Origin: Patescibacteria group bacterium
GTDB taxonomy: Bacteria; Patescibacteriota; Minisyncoccia; Minisyncoccales; CG1-02-41-26
Direction: 5' to 3'
Length of the DNA stretch: 8,705 nucleotides
Assembly (NCBI GenBank): GCA_018830365.1
Contig: JAHJSK010000057.1
Location: 1-8,705, forward strand
The translations under genes and the position numbers were made by a program. The notes beneath the pieces are model-generated. The model worked only from the letters and a program-made list of their open reading frames with translations, searched no databases and was not told the origin of the DNA. Below are positions 5,263-8,705 of this stretch, in pieces (within the stretch, counting starts at the first letter, position 1; each line of letters begins with the position of its first letter).

Positions 5263-5751
5263 TCAATTTTGATTTAAAAATTGCTCCAAAGGAATAGAAT
5301 TTTCATGCAATTCATCCTCTATTTTCAAATAATCCTGCCAATTATCTTTTTTTTCAAAACCCAGATATTTTCCATTGCAATCATATTTCATTTCTAAAAC
5401 TATATTGTCGTCTACTATCCAAAAATCTTTTGCTTGAATTTTTAATTCTTTGTAAGCATCATCCATAATAATTCTAATTTTATCCCCAAATTTCATTGTC
5501 ATTTTGTGAACCTCTAATTCCATCCGAGTATATTCAGTAAGCGGAAAAACTACTCTTCTGACTCGCGAAGTTTTTATTCCTTTGCTGTTTTTTTGTTTTA
5601 TGAAATTCCACCAATCCTGCATAGATTTTTTATCAATCAATCCCGTTTCTCGCCAATGTTTCATAAAATTTTCCTCTTCTTCAAAATTCTGAAGATATTC
5701 AAATCTAAAAAGATTTTTTTTGGAAGAATTTAAATATTTCATTAAATTCAT
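5263..5751 (-). CDS. DUF6879-family protein, unknown function
   Basis: 162 residues from the ATG at 5751. The pattern matches DUF6879 as I know it from actinobacteria: an N-terminal FRFEYLQNF segment, a WWNFIKQKNSKGIKTSRVRR strand region, then VVFPLTEYTRMELE, a GDKIRIIMDDA stretch, the family-defining acidic-aromatic DFWIVDDNIVLEMKYDCNGKYLGFE, and a short tail. It is soluble, with no signal or membrane segment. In actinobacteria such genes usually sit beside an HTH (XRE-type) regulator; none is seen here. The frame stays open 30 codons further upstream (to 5841), but those codons overlap a better-supported small gene on the same strand and read as low-quality protein (SFCFSSLRLKTNN), so I choose 5751; a second ATG at 5742 is possible. 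It sits between a membrane peptide and the methyltransferase, so a role tied to the restriction cassette is possible. Confidence 0.65.
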   Translation of the reverse strand: MNLMKYLNSSKKNLFRFEYLQNFEEEENFMKHWRETGLIDKKSMQDWWNFIKQKNSKGIKTSRVRRVVFPLTEYTRMELEVHKMTMKFGDKIRIIMDDAYKELKIQAKDFWIVDDNIVLEMKYDCNGKYLGFEKKDNWQDYLKIEDELHENSIPLEQFLNQN

Positions 5752-5765
5752 AGAATTATTTGTTT

Positions 5766-5936
5766 TCAAACGAAGCGAGGAAAAACAAAAACTTCGTTTT
5801 TGATTGATTTGTCGTAAAAAAATGGTTGATAGTATTTCCAAATTAAAATCCCTCCAGCCAAAACCGCGAAAAACAAAATAATTAAAATTCCGATTGGAGT
5901 GGAAAGTGTTTTTTGATTGTTAAAATAGTTTTTCAT
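5766..5936 (-). CDS. Small single-TM protein, possibly truncated
   Basis: 56 residues. After a short polar start (MKNYFNNQKTLSTP) comes one strong hydrophobic helix at about residues 15-33 (IGILIILFFAVLAGGILIW), then a 23-residue tail ending FVFPRFV. The TLSTPIGILII...LAGGILIW wording is that of a membrane anchor common, from memory, at the N-terminus of Parcubacteria proteins, where it normally precedes an extracytoplasmic domain of 100 or more residues. Here the frame stops soon after the anchor, so it may be a truncated gene or a real short peptide. Its ATG lies inside the end of the nucleotidyltransferase gene (17-base overlap), and it stops 14 bases before the DUF6879 start, a fit that supports it being translated within the operon. 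No Shine-Dalgarno is seen. Confidence 0.6.
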   Translation of the reverse strand: MKNYFNNQKTLSTPIGILIILFFAVLAGGILIWKYYQPFFYDKSIKNEVFVFPRFV

Positions 5937-6252
5937 TTTTGTTCTTATTATTTTCTTTTAATATATAAATTACTTCTTTTAAAATTTGTTTGCCCATATA
6001 AGGCTTAAGGCTATTTTTTATTACAAGGTCAACTTTTCTTTTTAGAATTTTGCTTAGATATTCTTCAATTTCAAGAAAACCAAAAAGGCCTGGCTCTTCC
6101 TTAAATTCAATCAAAATATCTACATCGCTTCTCTTTTTTTGATCCCCTCTTAGATAAGAACCAAAAAGACCAATTTTTTTTACTTCAAATTTTTTCTTTA
6201 AAAAAGGCGCGGATTCTTTTAATTTTTCTTTTATTGTTTCTAATTTTTCCAT
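5920..6252 (-). CDS. MNT-type minimal nucleotidyltransferase (MntA-like)
   Basis: 110 residues, typical of minimal nucleotidyltransferases (COG1669 type). The pol-beta-like active site is intact: LFGSYLRG (residues 29-36) with the nucleotide-binding Gly31-Ser32, DVD (Asp43, Asp45) and the third acid in KVDLV (Asp75). In MntA/HepT toxin-antitoxin pairs such a protein neutralises the HepT RNase by attaching AMP to it. No HepT (HEPN-domain) gene lies next to it, so it is either an orphan or acts on another partner. The C-terminal part (LKPYMGKQILKEVIYI) follows the family, and the last dozen residues are Asn/Lys-rich. The ATG at 6252 is about 18 bases after the expected start of transcription from a consensus promoter, and its 3' end overlaps the small TM gene by 17 bases. 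Confidence 0.88.
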   Translation of the reverse strand: MEKLETIKEKLKESAPFLKKKFEVKKIGLFGSYLRGDQKKRSDVDILIEFKEEPGLFGFLEIEEYLSKILKRKVDLVIKNSLKPYMGKQILKEVIYILKENNKNKNEKLF

Positions 6253-6276
6253 ATTTTTTGATTATTTTTTAGAGAC

Positions 6277-6305
6277 ATTATTGTTGCATTTTATTTAATT
6301 GTCAA
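6277..6305 (-). promoter_or_regulatory. Consensus sigma-70-type promoter for the accessory cassette
   Basis: On the minus strand a perfect -35 TTGACA (6305-6300) and a five-of-six -10 AATAAT (6282-6277) are separated by exactly 17 bases. Transcription would start near 6270, leaving an untranslated leader of about 18 bases before the nucleotidyltransferase ATG at 6252. It lies in the 106-base gap after proS. Spacing of the genes downstream allows one transcript from here through the restriction-modification pair and possibly into mreB. Confidence 0.75.
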
Positions 6306-6358
6306 ATTTTTTCAAAAAAATTAAAAAAATAAAAACCGCCTCTTTTTACTCTTCTGCT

Positions 6359-7657
6359 CTATTTATACTTTTGACCAATTAAGAACAGTAAGTTAATGTC
6401 TTCTATTTTAATCAACTCGCTATTTTTCTCATTCCTTTGCTTAATCTCTACGCTATCTTTCGCCAATGTTCTTTCGCTAACAACAATTCTTGTCGGTATT
6501 CCGATTAAATCCGCGTCAGCAAATTTTTCGCCAGCGGTTTTTTCTTTGCGGTCATCATATAATACCTCAATCCCCTGCTTTTGTCCATTGCCATTGCCGC
6601 CGCTACTATCGCTGTTTTTGCTGCTTAATTTTTCATAAAGAATTTCCGCTGCATTATAAATTTTTTGATTATTTTCTATTGGAATTAAATGAACATCAAA
6701 AGGAGCAATTTCTTTTGGCCAGATAATACCCTTTTCATCATGGCAAATTTCAACAATGGTTGCCATTGCTCTTTCCAATCCTATCCCATAACATCCCATT
6801 TGAACAAATTGTTTTTCTCCTTTTTTGTTTTCACATACAATATTCATTGCTTTGCTATATTTCGTTCCTAATTTAAAAGTATGAGCAACCTCAATGCTCT
6901 TTTTAATTTTCATTTCCATTCCGCATTGGGAACATTTTTCTTTATTTTTTAAAATTTCAACATTAGCCGCAAAATTACATTTTGCGCAAACTGCAATTCT
7001 GTCTTCCCCGCTTTCCGCGACTACCATAAACTCATACGAGTCCGATCCTCCCATCAAACCAGCCGACGCTTTTACCAACATAACTGGAAGATTTATTTTT
7101 TTAAAAATTTTTTTATAAACCTCAATCATTTTTTGAAAACTTACATCTAAATCTTTTTCATCTCTGTCAAACGAATACGCGTCTTGCATAATAAATTCCC
7201 TTAAACGCAAAAGTCCTCCGCGAGGCCTTTCTTCATCTCTTACTTTAATTTGAAACTGATTAACAATTACTGGCAATTCCGCTTCTGATCTTATTGTGTT
7301 AGCGGCAATAGCGGCAACGGTCTCTTCATGCGTCATAGCCAATACCATTTCTTCTCCTTTTCTACTTTTAATTTTCCACAATTCTTTTCCTGTTGTTTCC
7401 CATCTTCCAGTTTTTTTCCAAAGTTCAGCAGGATGTAAAAGAGGCATTAACAATTCTTGAATGCCGATTTTTTCAAATTCTTCCCGAATAATATTTTCAA
7501 TTCGCTGAAAAACTCGCAAACCCAAAGGCAAAAGACCATAGATGCCCGAGGCAAATTGATAAATAAAACCTCCCCTTAAAAGCAACTGATGACTAATAAA
7601 GGTTGCTCCCTTTGGCGTTTCTTTAATTGTTTTTGTAAAAATCTGCGATTGCCGCAT
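6359..7657 (-). CDS. proS: Prolyl-tRNA synthetase, short form without editing insertion
   Basis: 432 residues. This class II enzyme charges tRNA(Pro) with proline in the cytoplasm. The catalytic core is complete: motif 1 (about 41-72), the MTHEET proline-pocket stretch (108-113), motif 2 DEERPRGGLLRLREF (141-155), and motif 3 QMGCYGIGLER (286-296). The anticodon-binding domain fills about 318-432. The INS editing domain that many bacterial ProRS carry between motifs 2 and 3 is absent; in its place is a short loop with two CxxC pairs (Cys224/227 and Cys242/245) that could bind zinc. The length fits the INS-less type seen, for example, in alphaproteobacteria. A Ser/Gly/Asn-rich patch (345-361) interrupts the start of the anticodon-binding domain. 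No ribosome site or clear promoter was seen before the ATG at 7657, which fits the family's N-terminus (SQIFTKTIKETP). Confidence 0.95.
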   Translation of the reverse strand: MRQSQIFTKTIKETPKGATFISHQLLLRGGFIYQFASGIYGLLPLGLRVFQRIENIIREEFEKIGIQELLMPLLHPAELWKKTGRWETTGKELWKIKSRKGEEMVLAMTHEETVAAIAANTIRSEAELPVIVNQFQIKVRDEERPRGGLLRLREFIMQDAYSFDRDEKDLDVSFQKMIEVYKKIFKKINLPVMLVKASAGLMGGSDSYEFMVVAESGEDRIAVCAKCNFAANVEILKNKEKCSQCGMEMKIKKSIEVAHTFKLGTKYSKAMNIVCENKKGEKQFVQMGCYGIGLERAMATIVEICHDEKGIIWPKEIAPFDVHLIPIENNQKIYNAAEILYEKLSSKNSDSSGGNGNGQKQGIEVLYDDRKEKTAGEKFADADLIGIPTRIVVSERTLAKDSVEIKQRNEKNSELIKIEDINLLFLIGQKYK

Positions 7658-7741
7658 AGTTTTATAAATTTTAATATCCTAAATGCACATTAAAATACTT
7701 TGTATTATCTGCACTTGCCTCGCCTCGCTGAAGCTATGGCG

Positions 7742-7849
7742 AAGCGGGGACGTGGCAATGAGATGATTAATTTACCCTGTTAAATAATTCGCCTTTGGCG
7801 AATTGCCCTTCAGGGCATTTAACAGGGTGAACTCAAACGTCCCCTTGCT
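7742..7849. repeat. Compound inverted repeat with perfect three-way junction
   Basis: The core (7774-7828) has 12-base arms ACCCTGTTAAAT and ATTTAACAGGGT. Everything between them is two abutting hairpins, AATTCGCC-TTT-GGCGAATT and GCCC-TTCA-GGGC, so no base is unpaired at the junction. Outside the core, GGGGACGT (7746-7753) pairs with ACGTCCCC (7837-7844), and AAGC with GCTT beyond a two-base bulge. The architecture is like REP/BIME-type or other non-autonomous palindromic elements. I believe similar sequences recur in Parcubacteria intergenic regions, but this is from memory. No transposase is nearby. Confidence 0.7.
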
Positions 7850-7851
7850 TT

Positions 7852-7899
7852 TAAAATAAATCCCTCACCTTTTTTCCCGAAGGAAAAAAGGTGAGGGAT
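7852..7899 (-). terminator. 18-bp perfect hairpin, probable terminator of the surface-protein gene
   Basis: ATCCCTCACCTTTTTTCC (7860-7877) and its exact complement (7882-7899) flank a CGAA tetraloop. On the minus strand the stem begins 44 bases after the stop codon at 7943 and is followed by T-rich sequence (TTATTTTAA, 7859-7851). No T tract follows on the plus strand. The stem is longer and more AT-rich in the middle than usual terminators, so a palindromic repeat is an alternative reading. Confidence 0.6.
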
Positions 7900-7942
7900 A
7901 AACACTTTCCGATACAATTAAAATATTAAAACCATAATAGCA

Positions 7943-8705
7943 CTAAGGAGAAACTTCTTTCCACTTGGGAAGAGAGGGTTTTTTTATATTAATGGACTTA
8001 GTGGCTGTGCAAGCGCCAACATCATCGCTTATTCTCAACGCTACATTATAAGTTCCCTTTGCGTCATAACTGGTCGTAGCGTTTCCTTTAGTGGAAGCAA
8101 TTTGTGTATTGCCAAAATCCCAGAAAAAAGTAACAGGAGGCGTTGGTTTATTTTGGCAAGGCCCTTCTCCGCCCGCGTAACAAAAAGAATTGGTATTCTC
8201 CGTATCGGAGCCATCTTGGACAAACAATACCATTTCATCCACTAATGGATTAGACGGAACAGGATTAAAGTCAACTAAGGGATATGGATGAGAAGGAGTG
8301 ACAATAGAAGTTTGGCCATTTTCAAAATCAGACCAATTTAAATTTCCGCTACCCGCCTTCACCCTTACTCGCCAATAATAAGGGTTGGCGCTTCCTCTGT
8401 AATTAATCTCTAAACTTCTATTTCCCAACAACCCGCCATCATTGCAAACATTAGAAGGAGATAAAACAGCTCTTGCGGCAGAAGTGCCCATATCATTAGA
8501 CGAAACAATTTGATTAACAACACAGTCTATTGTTTTGTTATTAAAACTTGAATCAGTGGCTACTTGAATATTATATTGGGACTGGCTATCGCCATCATTG
8601 TCTTGATATTTCCACTGAACAATGATTTGACCTATTGGCGAAAAATTGCAATAATTTTCACCCGCAATTTGAGCTGTTCCTGTTCCGACATAAGCCGGAG
8701 AATTA
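7943..8705 (-). CDS. Secreted FN3/PKD-domain surface protein, 3' part only
   Basis: The frame is open from the window edge to a TGA-type stop region at 7943; the 5' end lies outside. 253 residues are visible. The first part (WKYQDNDGDSQSQYNIQV, and later PYYWRVRVKAGSG...WSDF) has the pattern of a fibronectin-III-like extracellular module. The second (NPLVDEMVLFVQDGSD, FFWDFGN, SYDAKGTYNVALRISDD) is a PKD domain with its characteristic WDFG and YxxxGxYxVxLxVxD strands; a Cys-containing insertion lies between the first strand and WDFG. The end, after KSINI, is a short Lys/Pro tail without an LPXTG motif, membrane segment or other anchor that I can see. Such repeats form stalks of adhesins or other surface proteins, so the protein is probably exported, but the signal peptide is not visible here. 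An ATG at 8491 is only an internal Met, as the domain pattern runs on upstream of it. Confidence 0.85.
   Translation of the reverse strand, partial: NSPAYVGTGTAQIAGENYCNFSPIGQIIVQWKYQDNDGDSQSQYNIQVATDSSFNNKTIDCVVNQIVSSNDMGTSAARAVLSPSNVCNDGGLLGNRSLEINYRGSANPYYWRVRVKAGSGNLNWSDFENGQTSIVTPSHPYPLVDFNPVPSNPLVDEMVLFVQDGSDTENTNSFCYAGGEGPCQNKPTPPVTFFWDFGNTQIASTKGNATTSYDAKGTYNVALRISDDVGACTATKSINIKKPSLPKWKEVSP

Larger units (their letters stand above)
7658..7942. other. Gene-free spacer rich in hairpins
   Basis: This 285-base gap holds no frame that looks coding. From left to right it contains an AT-rich leader of proS; a GC-richer stretch (7713-7750) with an imperfect hairpin around GCTGAAGCTATGGCGAAG; a three-way-junction inverted repeat (7774-7828) embedded in a larger repeat; and a long perfect hairpin (7860-7899). 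I recognise no tRNA or known riboswitch in it. Confidence 0.7.

Noticed and set aside
5752..5841. 30-residue N-terminal extension of the DUF6879 protein
   Set aside because: It overlaps the small TM gene in another frame, is outside the family's normal N-terminus and reads as random Ser/Leu/Phe text.
6396..7118. Several plus-strand frames of 60-80 codons
   Set aside because: All are antisense to proS, with no start signals or motifs.
7660..7712. Promoter for proS
   Set aside because: The sequence is AT-rich with several TATAAA/TTAAAAT-like words, but no -35/-10 pair with good spacing stands out.
8041..8238. 65-codon minus-strand frame within the surface-protein gene
   Set aside because: Alternative frame of a gene with clear PKD motifs.
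1..8705. TGA recoded as glycine
   Set aside because: murI and the DUF6879 gene end at TGA exactly where their families end, and no gene needs TGA read through.
1..8705. tRNA, rRNA or CRISPR array
   Set aside because: I saw no cloverleaf with a TTCRANNC arm, no rRNA-like stretch, and no regularly spaced repeats on either strand; a covariance-model scan was not possible here.

Overview
The window looks like a piece of a Candidatus Patescibacteria (CPR), probably Parcubacteria-like, chromosome. Reasons: roughly one-third GC; small compact genes; gene starts that lack a recognisable Shine-Dalgarno sequence; a 432-residue prolyl-tRNA synthetase without the editing insertion; a small single-TM protein whose wording (TLSTPIGILII...LAGGILIW) I associate with that group; and short intergenic hairpin elements. 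TGA is used as a normal stop (murI, the DUF6879 gene), so the Gracilibacteria/Absconditabacteria recoding does not apply. The lineage call is inference.

Layout. 1-855 holds no intact gene: first a chain of short palindromes (about 24-182), then a decayed NYN-domain gene on + (299-490), then a protein-like open frame without a start (628-786). An intact + strand NYN-domain nuclease-like gene follows (856-1365), with an extended -10 box only 12 bases before its ATG. All other genes are on the minus strand. Read 5'->3' on that strand they are: the 3' end of a secreted FN3/PKD-type surface protein (8705-7943); a hairpin-rich gap (7942-7658); proS (7657-6359); a strong consensus promoter (6305-6277); a nucleotidyltransferase (6252-5920); a 56-residue single-TM protein (5936-5766); a DUF6879 protein (5751-5263); a DpnA-like adenine methyltransferase (5229-4435); a MutH-like endonuclease (4430-3786); mreB (3749-2706); gatC (2716-2429); a two-TM small protein (2416-2210); and murI (2171-1440). 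An intrinsic terminator lies at 1399-1364.

How it fits together. 6252-3786 reads as an accessory cassette (nucleotidyltransferase, membrane peptide, DUF6879, restriction-modification pair) placed between housekeeping genes for tRNA charging (proS) and for cell shape and wall (mreB, murI). gatC (tRNA amidotransferase) is translationally overlapped with mreB, and no mreC or mreD is in view. The most unusual non-coding items are a consensus minus-strand promoter that fires straight into a terminator hairpin between murI and the NYN gene (a candidate RNA of about 45 nt), a fully paired three-way-junction element at 7774-7828, and mutually exclusive palindromes at 25-55.
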